NCBI GenBank assembly: GCA_933822405.4
Contig: CAKOGP040002524.1
Coordinates: forward strand, 40,625-104,624
Length of the DNA stretch: 64,000 nt
From: Cylindrotheca closterium
Lineage: Eukaryota; Bacillariophyta; Bacillariophyceae; Bacillariales; Bacillariaceae
Direction of reading: 5' to 3'
Position 1 is the first letter of the stretch; each line of letters starts with the position of its first letter. This document shows, piece after piece, positions 1-9,708 of the stretch. The position numbers and the translations under genes are program-made. The notes under the pieces are model-generated. The model was not told the DNA's origin. It did no database searches and saw nothing but the letters and a program-made list of their open reading frames with translations.

Positions 1-599
1 CCTCGACGATCGTTTTTGTCGAATGTACTTGGCGATCGATCGTGGAATGTCCTTTTGGCAAAAGGATGCACATTCGTGTCCGTTAGCTCCATGACCGTCG
101 TATACGGCAAACATGGCATCGTTGGCTTCTCCACCTAGTTTGAGAGTGATGGAATAATCATCTTGATTGGGTTGTCCGATGTCTGAATGAAATTGGCAGG
201 CGATGAGCATGAAACGAACGAAATGAATGTGATAAGGTTGATTCAATGAATCATGATACAATCAGCAAACACAATGTAACTTCAAACACAATACACACAA
301 TCCACTAACTTACTGTTTGGATAATACCCTCGTTGCGTTAGGTACGCATATTGAATTTCTGTTTGTTTCTCAGTTCCTACAATGGTCGTTTCGACGTGTT
401 CGCTGGCTATAATGCGTTTCCGCACTTCTTCGGGAATCAAATGACCCTTGCCATCTACTTGTGGAGGCAGTCCTTCGTCCAAGCTCCCTCCTTTCATGGT
501 GGCACTATAGGTGGAATGCGCTTTCCTCAGGTCATGAGAAACTGCCCTGTGAGATTTCCCAATAATCGTTGGATGGTCTTTTGAGCTGCTGCATCCCAT
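1..599 (-). CDS. PP2C-family Ser/Thr protein phosphatase, 5' part only
   Basis: Exons run 599-314 and 182 to beyond the window edge, with a 131-bp GT-AG intron at 313-183 that joins in frame. The protein starts MGCSSSK, a classic N-myristoylation site followed by a Cys for palmitoylation, so membrane anchoring is likely. Across the splice the sequence reads RGYYPN-NIGQPNQDDYSI, then a Phe-Ala-Val-Tyr-Asp-Gly-His-Gly block (about residues 127-134). These are the first conserved PP2C motifs; the Asp of the DGHG block binds the Mn/Mg pair in the family. The remaining catalytic motifs lie outside the window. Family identity is firm; the substrate is unknown. It is divergent from the SET gene, separated by about 500 bp. 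Confidence 0.9.
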
Positions 600-1107
600 G
601 ATTGTTTGTATGTATGTATGTTTGTATGTATGTTGTCTATGATATAGTATGCTGGGAGGTTGTCGTGGTTGTTGCCGTTGTTCGGGCTCTACCGTACCGC
701 GTATGGATGCAATTATATTGCGGTGCTACCGTATACTTTTCACTCGCGAAGCCAACGAACGAATGTCGCGAAATGGTGGAATCTTTCAGGCAGCCAAAAC
801 CAAAATTACGCCGTGTTGGCAGCGAATTTTCATTTTGCACATCCAGAAAAGGTGTGGAAGATTCTCTTGTGTGGTCGCGTCTGTCATGGAAGATTCGATG
901 GCGTCGACCAGTATGACTGACCGTACAGAGGAGGAACGGAGGAGGAACTACTGTACGTGCCGGTACACGGACTGTATCCGTTCCGAATGAAGTAAAGGGG
1001 AGGGGAATACGTAACCCCAATTCTTGATTTCGATGCAACAATTTAATCAACCTCATCAGAATGATAAAACAATAATAAATGTATGCGATGAAACCAAACA
1101 ACAAGTC
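600..1107. other. Divergent intergenic region between PP2C and SET genes
   Basis: It holds a TATG/TTTG microsatellite at about 603-633, next to the PP2C start, and no convincing coding sequence. Both flanking genes point outward, so it should contain both promoters. I recognise no specific regulatory site. Confidence 0.5.
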
Positions 1108-4100
1108 ATGCTATACTCTCTTCCGGGCTTTGTTTCACTGTTGCTAGCTTCAGTCTCCTATCTTTCACACCAAGCTCTTGCTGCTGAGGAGAATCTTTGT
1201 CGTGTGGTACTAGCAGAGAGCTCTATTCCGGAAGCCGGACTTGGCGTGTATGCACTCCAGGACTATGACTTGGGGGATCCAATTGTAAGTCAAACACTGC
1301 CATGCTGATATGCTAATGCTGATGCGGATTCTCGTTTGAAAGCGTATGGTTCGTTCATTCATTCATTCATTCTTACCTGATGCGTCATTCCTTGCACCGT
1401 TTGTACATCATAATAGGGACCAGCCAGCATTGCCATTCCATGGATTGATAATGTTCACATCTTCAACAACAACAACAACAACAATACGACTATTACTGAA
1501 TCCCAACATCATCATCATCAAAAGTCACTCTTAAATTACTTCTTGTTGGATGCTGCGGGTATCGGGGGGTTTGGCGAAGCAATGAATGTCTCGCTGTTTA
1601 TACCAGGACTCGCTTCGTTGGTGCAACACCACACGTATCTGGACAATGTCATGATTTCTGGAACTGTTGCAGTATTAGGATCAAAGAAAAATAAGGCGGC
1701 ATCGTCCGCAGATCGACATGTTTCTGTCATGGCAGGCTCGGAAACCGCCTATTACAATGTTCAATTGACTGCCAAAAAATCTATAACGAAAGGACAAGAA
1801 TTATTCTTGTATCCACCATCCAAACATCTCGAGTCGAAACATCCAAAACGACAAGCCTACCAAATGGCAGAAGATCTAGTACAAAAGCTGGGAGACTATT
1901 ACAATGACTCCAACGACAATATGTCCATCACTCCCGCACAATGGACGGATCTATTGTATCGAATACGAATGGATGTCATGGAAGATTCCGAAACTGCCCA
2001 ATTGTTACCCAAATCCTTGTACGAATTGAAGCTTGCTATTGCCAATAATAGTGAGGGATTGGTACAATCACGACTGCAAAGTCGTAGCGTGGATTGGATT
2101 GCAAAGCATGGAAGTTGTTTGGATAATATTGGTATGGTTGAAAACAATGGTGCTTCTTCTCTGGCAGCGAATACACCGACCGATAACAAAGAGACAACAC
2201 AACGAAGCGCCATTGCCACACGATTTCTTCCCAAAGGATCTGTCATTGTCGAAACGCCCATGGTTCCAATAGATCCAGAGCTGATGAAAATGAAACCCAA
2301 TCATGACAAGAATCATGCCGACAGTAATAATAACACTCGACAATTGCTTTGGAACTATTGCTTTGGACATCGGCATGCCACCACACAGCTTTTATTGTGT
2401 CCCACTACGGCAGCTGCCATGATGAATCATCCTCATAGTCATAGTTATCATGATGACAATGAATCATCATTCTTGCTATCCAACAAGAAGTCACCGAATG
2501 TTGGTCTACGGTGGAAGGAACCGAATGCCATGCTGCATGGTTCACTGCAAGACTTTTGGTTGACAGCAGTGAATCGGAAAAATCTGTTGGTCATGGAATT
2601 TGTGGCACTACGAGACATTGCGGAACACGAGGAATTACTCCTGGACTATGGGTCCGAATGGCAAGAGGCATACCAGTCGCATGTGAATGAGAATACATCC
2701 ACAAAGTCCAGCATCACTATGCTGTCAACACACAATGACCAAGGGATCCAAACTGAAAACTATTCCAACCAGCCGAAGGAATTGGTGACCGAGTGTTTCG
2801 TGTATCCACAATTGAAAGCGGACGCTCAATTGGGCGACTGGCAAGACTTTTACGATTCCAATCAAATGATGATTCATCGAAAAACTTGGCCTCTGGAGCT
2901 GCAAAAGCTATATCCAAAAGAAGACGAATTTGCGTCTTGGTATCCCTGCAAAGTCGTCGAGGATTCCCTGAATGGTAGTAATGGCTCCAACGGCGACGAC
3001 TCCTATAGTGTCCTCATTTTTGCACAGCACTTGCACGACGAGACTGTGGTTCGACGGTTCCGAGGATTTCCTAAGGATCGACTGCGATTGGTGTCTGCGC
3101 CTTATCATTCGGATCAGCACCTACCATGGGCGTTTCGTCAATTAATTTCCATTCCCGATGAAATCTTTCCATTGCGATGGAGGAATGACTACAAGCCTGC
3201 ATCGAGTTGGAATTTGGGTGTGGTGGAAGATGGGTATCTGACGGACCGATCCAAATTGGAAGAGCAACAACAAGCTTACGAGAGAGCCTTGCGAGAAGTC
3301 GACTGTGGTCTCTACATGGGTGTTTCCAATATCCCCAATAGTGGTTATGGGATGTATGCTGGTGCCGATATTCCATTCTCACAACTTGTGGTAGGAAGCA
3401 CGATTCCCGAGGTGCCAGTTGACAATTATAAGGAATCGCACTGGCCTGGTACAGAGTATGTATGGAATAGCTTTGGCCTGGCAGAGAATCCAGAATCACC
3501 ATCCGTGCTTCGAGGGCTCTTTGGATCCATTGCCAATAGCCACAATGGAGTCATCAATATGGTCAGCCCAAAGATCCAGAATTCACCGTATGACCCCATG
3601 TTGGATCGAAGAAAGGATCCCGGTGCCGGAGCATTCTCGCCTTATGTCGAAAACACATTCTTGTCTGGATATCCAATCAAGGCAGGTGAAGAACTCTTTG
3701 TAACATACGGAGAGCATTGGTAAGTACCACCGGTTGAGTGCCTTATTGTCTCTTTCGTGCCCTATTCTTATAATGTTTCGTACTCCATTGTGTGTTGTTC
3801 CTTAGGTTTCGAAATCGAAAAGAATATGACACTGTGCCATTGTTGCAGCATTTTCGTCGGGCGGACAACATATTGGCGAGTATCTTGTCCATGATGACTC
3901 TGGAAGGCGCTTCGCTATTTCACGCGGATTTTGCCTTTCGAGCCAATCAAGACAAATTCAATATCTCGTTTCATGGCCAACTACAGGATGTTCTTGGCTT
4001 TTGTCAGATGGATGGAATCAAAGGCCAGCTGGATACAACTGGGGCGTCAAAAGTCATCAACCTGAGCCGCAAGAACGATAGGATGAATCGCATGCCCTCA

Positions 4101-5758
4101 TCGATTATTGCTCGAATGGATCCAAAAGACATACCACATGAATCGTATGAAGGAATCTCTTATGACGCGGAGGAATTTGGATTCTCTACTATGAGTGGAG
4201 CTTCAGCTGAACTCCCATGTCGAGTCCTTGCGAGCGACGCGTCCACCGGACTTTTCGAAGTGCTCGTGTTCTTTGCGGATAATGACAAACGGCAGCTCCT
4301 TCGTTATCCATCATTCGATGCGAATAGACTCGAATTTCGGATACCGCCGAACAAGGGTGGATTATCTTCGCTATTGGGCCTTTTGCGCAATCATTTTCTA
4401 AAGGAGTTGGATGACGTTGGGTTGACCACTGAATCATTTCGCCGATTCAAGACGGCATTGTCCAATATTGATAGCGTCCAAGATATCACTACTGTGCTGA
4501 ATCGTAACGGAACTGCCATGGCCACAACGAAACGACGGTCCAAAGAATGGTTGGAAGATAATGGTAGGTTTTCTTATTTGTTTGTGTTAACATGTTTGAA
4601 ACAAAAAGCAAATGATTTCAACCATGCTTTTGTTTTTCGTATTCTTCTCACTGGATACAGGCATTTGCTTGGACCACGTTTATGTCAATCGAAGTACCAT
4701 TACTAACGCTGGAAACGGTGCCTTTGCTCGGCGACCGCTAACGAAGAACACCATTATAATCGGCTCGCCAATGCTAGCAACCTCACGAGATCACAAGTTG
4801 CTGACAATGGTAACGAATGCTTCGCGCAAGAGCCTTATATTGAACTACCATTATGGGCACAAGGACTCAAGCGTGTTGTTCTTTCCAAATAGTCATGCAA
4901 TTGCCATAAATCACAACAGTCCGTCCATGCCCAATGGAAAACCGGCCAATGCTCGAGTACAATTTAGCACCAAGGACAAAAAGAGTAGATACTTAGTACA
5001 TCGCCCACTGAGGGATATCGAACGGGAAAAGTACTCATCCTTGGTAATGGAAGTCGTTGCCATTCGCGACATTGCACCAGACGAAGAAATCTTTGTCGAC
5101 TATGGTGAGCCCTTAAGCAGTGTATCGGATTGGCTCTTTGATGTTGGTATCTTACTATCTTACTACCATTTTTGCTTTCGTTTCGACTTTAGGTAAGGAA
5201 TGGGAAGCTGCATGGAACGAGCATGTCCAATCTTGGAAGGATCCGTGCCAAAATGCCAATCATCCTTGCTACAAATCTTCGATATCCATTTGGAAGATGA
5301 ATCAAGACAAATTCAATATACAATATCATGCCTGGAGTGAGGACCACCTGACGTACTGTACGATTCCACAAGCAGAATACGAGGGCAAGAAAGATGTGAA
5401 AAAAGTTGTGCTGCACCTGGGAGATTCGTATCTAGGAGTGCCATGGGACCACGATGGATTCCAAGTATCTTCGTATCGGGATAATTCGGGAGACAGAGTC
5501 TTTCCGTGTTTGGTAATTGAATCCGATGAAGGGAATTCAAAAATGCAGGTGGCAATCTTTGACAATGACTCGTCTACCAATGGTTCTAATGAATCTGCCA
5601 CACTTGTGTTGCGCCACTGGAAATACTTCTCACATTCTTGGGTCAGCTTTCGACCACGTCAATTCAAAGGTGACAGCATGAATCCTCTGGCCTTTCGTCA
5701 CGAGATTGGTACTCCCAATGACGTTTTCCCGGAACATTGGAAGGATTTGTTGGAGTAA
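1108..5758 (+). CDS. Multi-SET-domain protein (about four SET-like modules), predicted secretory N-terminus
   Basis: Five exons (1108-1284, 1417-3719, 3806-4563, 4661-5104, 5193-5758) close in frame to 1,415 residues. The start at 1108 was chosen because it opens a signal-peptide-like stretch (MLYSLPGFVSLLLASVSY). SET-type features recur. Module 1 has AGLGVYALQDYDLGDPI near residue 45 and a degenerate end at about 175. Module 2 (about 320-475) ends LLLDYGSEW. Module 3 (about 690-825) has NSGYGMYAG, NSHNG and ends TYGEHW. Module 4 (about 1080-1230) has NAGNGAFARR, INHNSP and ends VDYGKEW. The Gly-x-Gly opening, Asn-His and Tyr-Gly motifs are the cofactor and active-site signatures of SET lysine methyltransferases. 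Linkers after modules 2 and 4 also resemble each other (a conserved Phe-Pro-x-x-Trp end). Module 1 looks too degenerate for catalysis. Targeting to the secretory route is odd for a chromatin enzyme, so a non-histone substrate or a non-catalytic role is possible. Confidence 0.8.
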
Positions 5759-6319
5759 AGTGTATTTCTCCCATTGGAAGGATGTACCACAGATTGTTTC
5801 TAGAGTATTATTGAAAGTTTGAATTTGTTTGTTGAACGTCACCCTGATTTAAAAGTCGGAAAGTATGACGACATAGTTGTATTTTTGTGAGCTCTTTGAC
5901 TGCATTTTTTTTCCGTTCAATATTGGGGGCTATCCAAACGCCCGGGCGTTGGACAAAGTTAATGTCACAAACGCCAGGCGTTTCGACCAAGTCGATATAT
6001 AAAAAAAATGCGAAACTAACCATTTGCTCGAAACCGCTGTTGTTTCATGGTCGCGATGCAACTTCGAATGTTAAGTGGAAACTGGGAAACACATGAGGGC
6101 ATTAAGAAGCGGCGTTAAAATTCTCTCTTCTCTTGAATTCTGTGAAGTTGAAAATTCTTCTCTTTTTTTTGAATCTTCGCCAGTCCAATCTAAGCCATCA
6201 CCTTTGAAAAATGAGGCTTCTCGTTTTTGCATACCAGGCCATTGCATCAATCACAACTACCATTACAGCACCGGTACTGTTGCTGCAGATTTAGTCAGCA
6301 AATCATCATACACGCAAAC
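5759..6319. other. Intergenic region with two GC-rich palindromes
   Basis: Between the SET gene and the F-box/SPRY gene. It has two related palindromes, AACGCCCGGGCGTT (5937-5950) and AAACGCCAGGCGTTT (5969-5983), 32 bp apart in an otherwise AT-rich stretch, possibly a paired factor-binding site for the downstream gene. No coding sequence seen. Confidence 0.45.
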
Positions 6320-7879
6320 ATGACCAATCAAACCAAACACGACGGCATTCGGTTTCGGTTTCCTTTAAAGCTGAAACGAAAGTCGTCACAAGCAAGAAGC
6401 ACAGCAAACCTTAAGCCTGATGTGATTCTACCTGAGACTGCCTCTGAGCACTCGGAACAAGATCCTTCCAATACTTTTGATCCTGCTTCCAATGGGACTC
6501 AAAGGAATCACGATTCAAAGGCCAAGGGGTTGAAGAAGAAGCTCCAGTTGCCATTCACTCTAAACTCATCTGCTTCTTCCTGTCAAGCTTCCCCGCAGAT
6601 TTCGAACATCACAAGCGTGTTGGATGTCTTGTCAACAGATGTTCAATTGCAGGTCTTTTCCTTTTTGGATTTGACATCCCTCCGACACACGATGGCCACT
6701 AACCGAGCCTTTCGAGCCTTGTTGGTCTCCGACTCTTCCTATCAAGTGTGGCATGCCATGTGTCAGCAAAGGTTTTCGATGCAAGATTACGACAGCGAAC
6801 ACGGCATGTTTCTACAGGATGAATTTTCCCTCCCCATTGCAGTGTCTGGAAACAACGTGTTTTGTCGGTACAATCGAGTCAACTTGCCCTTGCTCTTATC
6901 TATGGTCCCTAGACAACTTCCTACTGGAATGGATGAGCCTACTACTTTTCCTAATAGCGGTAGTCTAACCGATGCCTTCTCCTACGGCAGTTCATCTTTT
7001 CGGACTTCCTTGATTAAAGTTTTCTCCCCAGAAAGCGATGATAGCTTGGTTGGTCCAAATCATTTGGACGCAAGCTTTTGCTCGACATCAACGTCTTCAT
7101 CTTCGGATAGTTGTATTCGACTTTCTTTCAATGGCGATGCTGCGTCCGGTCATGTCGATTCGATCAAGGCCAACTATCCACTTCCCAAACCGACTCGACA
7201 TGTACCTCTCAAGAAGAAGCGCAGCAAGATAAATCTTCCTCAATTGCGCAAACGAAATCGACCAGTTTGGAATCCAATGATGATCCCATACCAATCGTTG
7301 GCGGATCATACATCCAGACTGATCCATGTCACGCCAAGACTGGTGTCATACTTCGAGATTTCTATCACCAAGGCACCTGATGTAGAGCCCAGTCGTCCCA
7401 GACTCGCAGACCTCGACCAGTTGGAGCAGCCTCGATCGGAGGATTGCGTCGCCATTGGTTTGGCTACAGAAAGCTTTTCCCCACAAGCCACCTTGCCGGG
7501 GTGGGACATGACTAGTTTTGGGTACCACGGTGACAATGGTGGCTTATACCATGGTTCGGGACATTCTCAACAACGAACGGAAGCCTTTGGACCAGGTGAT
7601 ACTGTCGGAATTGGAGTCGATTATGTCTCCAAAACTATCTTTGTCACCAAGAATGGGCGGTACTTGGGTACTGCTTACGAGGTGTTCACGGTTGACTTTT
7701 TGACCTCACAGGACTTCTATCCAGTAGTGGGAATGGGTTCCAAGGATACCGTACATGTCAATTATGGAGGGGTTGACCAACCCTTCCATTTCAACCTAGC
7801 ATCCTATTGTCATCGACAGCAGCAGCACATGGTGTCCGCCAAGTCTCGAATTGCAAGAAAGTTTCGGTTTTCCAACTAA
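6320..7879 (+). CDS. F-box and SPRY domain protein
   Basis: Single exon, 519 residues from the ATG at 6320; an upstream in-frame extension exists but looks like 5' UTR. Residues about 1-90 are Ser-rich and basic, without a fold I recognise. An F-box-like segment lies at about 97-137 (SVLDVLSTDVQLQVFSFLDL then TSLRHTMATNRAFRALL). A SPRY/B30.2-type domain follows at about 330-500, with conserved stretches GWDMTSFGYHGDNGG, GDTVGIGVDY and FYPVVGMGSKDTVHVNYGG. In the family the F-box recruits SKP1 of an SCF ubiquitin ligase while SPRY binds the substrate, so a substrate adaptor is the likely role. A broken relative of this gene lies at about 13.3-14.4 kb. Confidence 0.85.
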   Translation: MTNQTKHDGIRFRFPLKLKRKSSQARSTANLKPDVILPETASEHSEQDPSNTFDPASNGTQRNHDSKAKGLKKKLQLPFTLNSSASSCQASPQISNITSVLDVLSTDVQLQVFSFLDLTSLRHTMATNRAFRALLVSDSSYQVWHAMCQQRFSMQDYDSEHGMFLQDEFSLPIAVSGNNVFCRYNRVNLPLLLSMVPRQLPTGMDEPTTFPNSGSLTDAFSYGSSSFRTSLIKVFSPESDDSLVGPNHLDASFCSTSTSSSSDSCIRLSFNGDAASGHVDSIKANYPLPKPTRHVPLKKKRSKINLPQLRKRNRPVWNPMMIPYQSLADHTSRLIHVTPRLVSYFEISITKAPDVEPSRPRLADLDQLEQPRSEDCVAIGLATESFSPQATLPGWDMTSFGYHGDNGGLYHGSGHSQQRTEAFGPGDTVGIGVDYVSKTIFVTKNGRYLGTAYEVFTVDFLTSQDFYPVVGMGSKDTVHVNYGGVDQPFHFNLASYCHRQQQHMVSAKSRIARKFRFSN

Positions 7880-8139
7880 TTGTATATTGGGTGTATGGGA
7901 ATATACTAGCGATGTATGTATGTATAGGTATTATTTTGAATACTGTAATGATCCGAAGAGGGCGTATTACGTTACATTGAATCCAACCACATCCATTCCG
8001 ACAGATATTGCTTGATTGGACATTCCTACCCGGCCGGGCAAACTCTGCTTAACACTTGATGAATCACGATAATGTTTCGGCAGCTCCAAAAGTGGTCTCC
8101 TTTAGTCTTATTTGCAGTCACAATCGCTACAGTGCCATT

Positions 8140-9130
8140 GTGGATCTGTGATCCAAGTCCTAACTTCGTACCGAACATTGCAGTGTAATTGAACCAGCTC
8201 TAGAATTTCATCAAAATATTTATTTTTACAGTTATTGTTTGATGTTCAAGGAATCATGCTCGTACCGATACCTGTCTGCACGTTCCAGACAAGCCAGGGA
8301 ATATGTTGCTACTAGCGCGTTCGTAGTCTTCTTCCAAGTCGCTCTCATCGTCAATGTCAAAATCGATTGTGCAATGTTGGTTCTTTTAGATTAGTTCTAC
8401 CAGATAATCGCTGTTGTCGAAAAGAAGTTCATTTGCTCTTCGTTCAGAGAGCGAGCGAAGAATAACGATTTCTTCGCCGCGAGCCTCTACTCTGGCCCTG
8501 CTGTGACAAGAACACTTGCCTCTTCAGATCATCGACTTTCTGCATTTCATTGCTTCTATTTCGTCAGCTCCTGGTGAGGTGATCTTTTTATCTGGCGTGG
8601 TATTCCGTCAAGGATGATGCCGTTACCTCATTGAAATTTCAACAGTCTCTATAGTGTTTTCAATCGTTATAGTGCTGCTGTGTCACACCTTAATGACGAG
8701 CATCGGAATCTAATTGAACAAGCTAGATTTATAGTAATTTCTTTTTTTTAATTAGTCAAAATCTGTATTGTCACAGGTACCGTTTTCATTTATGTTCAAG
8801 GAATGTATTACGGAATCATACTCGTACCGATACTTGTCTGCACGTTCCAGACAGGCCGGGGAATATTTTCAAAAATGTATGCATCTGATAGCAGCTTAGT
8901 AGTCTTCTTCCAAGTCGCTTTCATCATCACTGTCCAAGTCTACCAAACAATGTTGGTTCTTTCGGATCATCTCTGACAGGTGGTCGCTGTTGTCTGAAAT
9001 AAGTTCATTTGCTCTTCGTTCAGAGAGCGAAGAATAGGGATTTCTTCGCAGAGGGCGGCCTCTTCGTGCGGTGACATACAACTGCCTCTTCAGATCATCG
9101 ACTTTCTGCATTTCATTGCTTTTGGTCATA
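8140..9130. repeat. Direct tandem duplication, unit about 0.55 kb
   Basis: Two head-to-tail copies are recognisable, starting near 8140 and 8690. Shared anchors are GTTCAAGGAAT (8242 and 8793), CGTTCCAGACA, GTAGTCTTCTTCCAAGTCGC and TTCATTTGCTCTTCGTTCAG (about 8428 and 9006). Copies have drifted by many substitutions and small indels. The downstream copy keeps an open reading frame; the upstream one does not. Confidence 0.8.
8298..8575 (-). pseudogene. Broken upstream copy of the 90-residue acidic-tail gene
   Basis: Minus-strand sequence still encodes recognisable pieces of the neighbouring gene (LSERRANELLFDNSDYL and a DDESDLEEDY tail), but in-frame stops and indels interrupt it. The end of the frame has lost its stop and runs past the acidic tail. 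It is a decayed tandem duplicate of 8896-9168. Confidence 0.65.
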
Positions 9131-9168
9131 TTGGATGTGATGACGTTCGTTTCGGTTGGAGCACACAT
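8896..9168 (-). CDS. Small protein with acidic tail (90 residues), unknown function
   Basis: Reads MCAPTETNVITSNMTKSNEM, then a short helical heptad-like stretch with a basic patch (TARRGRPLRR at about 33-42), a SLSERRANELI segment and a strongly acidic C-terminus (SDDESDLEEDY). No signal peptide or membrane segment. The decayed tandem copy shares the same conserved segments, which supports a real coding gene. The 5' flank is CAA/TTG-rich (9169-9220). I do not recognise the family; the basic patch plus acidic tail would suit a nucleic-acid or chromatin partner, but that is only a guess. Confidence 0.55.
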   Translation of the reverse strand: MCAPTETNVITSNMTKSNEMQKVDDLKRQLYVTARRGRPLRRNPYSSLSERRANELISDNSDHLSEMIRKNQHCLVDLDSDDESDLEEDY

Positions 9169-9556
9169 GTTGTTCTTGTTGTTGTTGTAGTGTTTGAGTT
9201 GTTGCTGTTGTTTTGGTACAGATTGAATTTATGACTGAATGAAATTCAAGTAAAATTTTATATGTTATGTCTCGGACCAATCCCGAAAAAAAGACACCAC
9301 GAACTTCAATGCTGATTGAAGTTCATTAAATAAAATAACCTACAGTAACTAAACTACCCCTGTTTTCCTTACAAAATGGCTGGAAACAAATTAAGGCGAA
9401 CTTCAACGACGGTGTTTTTATATTCCTTTCTCTGGGACCGTGTGGCAAAAACGTGTATTTCGAGATTCTCCGATCATCGAAATTTCGTGTTTCCGCGCGG
9501 AAAAGACGAACGTTACAACATGACCCGTTTGTCCGGACGGACACCCGAAAAAAAAA
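9169..9556. other. Intergenic, low-complexity start
   Basis: Begins with a TTG-rich (CAA on minus) stretch that is probably the 5' UTR of the small gene on minus. No coding sequence, RNA gene or clear motif beyond that. Confidence 0.4.
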
Positions 9557-9708
9557 GGGAACTTTTAGGGAACTTCCCGGGGATTTTTAGGGAACTTTCC
9601 GGGTACTTTTAGGGAACTTCCCGGGTACTTATGGAACTTTCAGGGAACTTTCAGGGACTTTTCGGGAATTTTTAGGGAACTTTTCGGGAACTTTCAGGGA
9701 ACTTTTGC
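9557..9708. repeat. Imperfect tandem array of GGGAACTTT-type units
   Basis: About 150 bp made almost entirely of short units of the form GGGAACTTTTAGGGAACTT with CCGGGTACTT and TTCGGGAATT variants, spaced irregularly at roughly 10-15 bp. The pattern is clear by eye and sits in non-coding DNA. Confidence 0.85.

Noticed and set aside
637..1104. Long minus-strand open frame over the PP2C-SET spacer
   Set aside because: Composition is not protein-like, it has no recognisable domain, and it ends in a microsatellite-coded Thr run; the region fits a divergent promoter.
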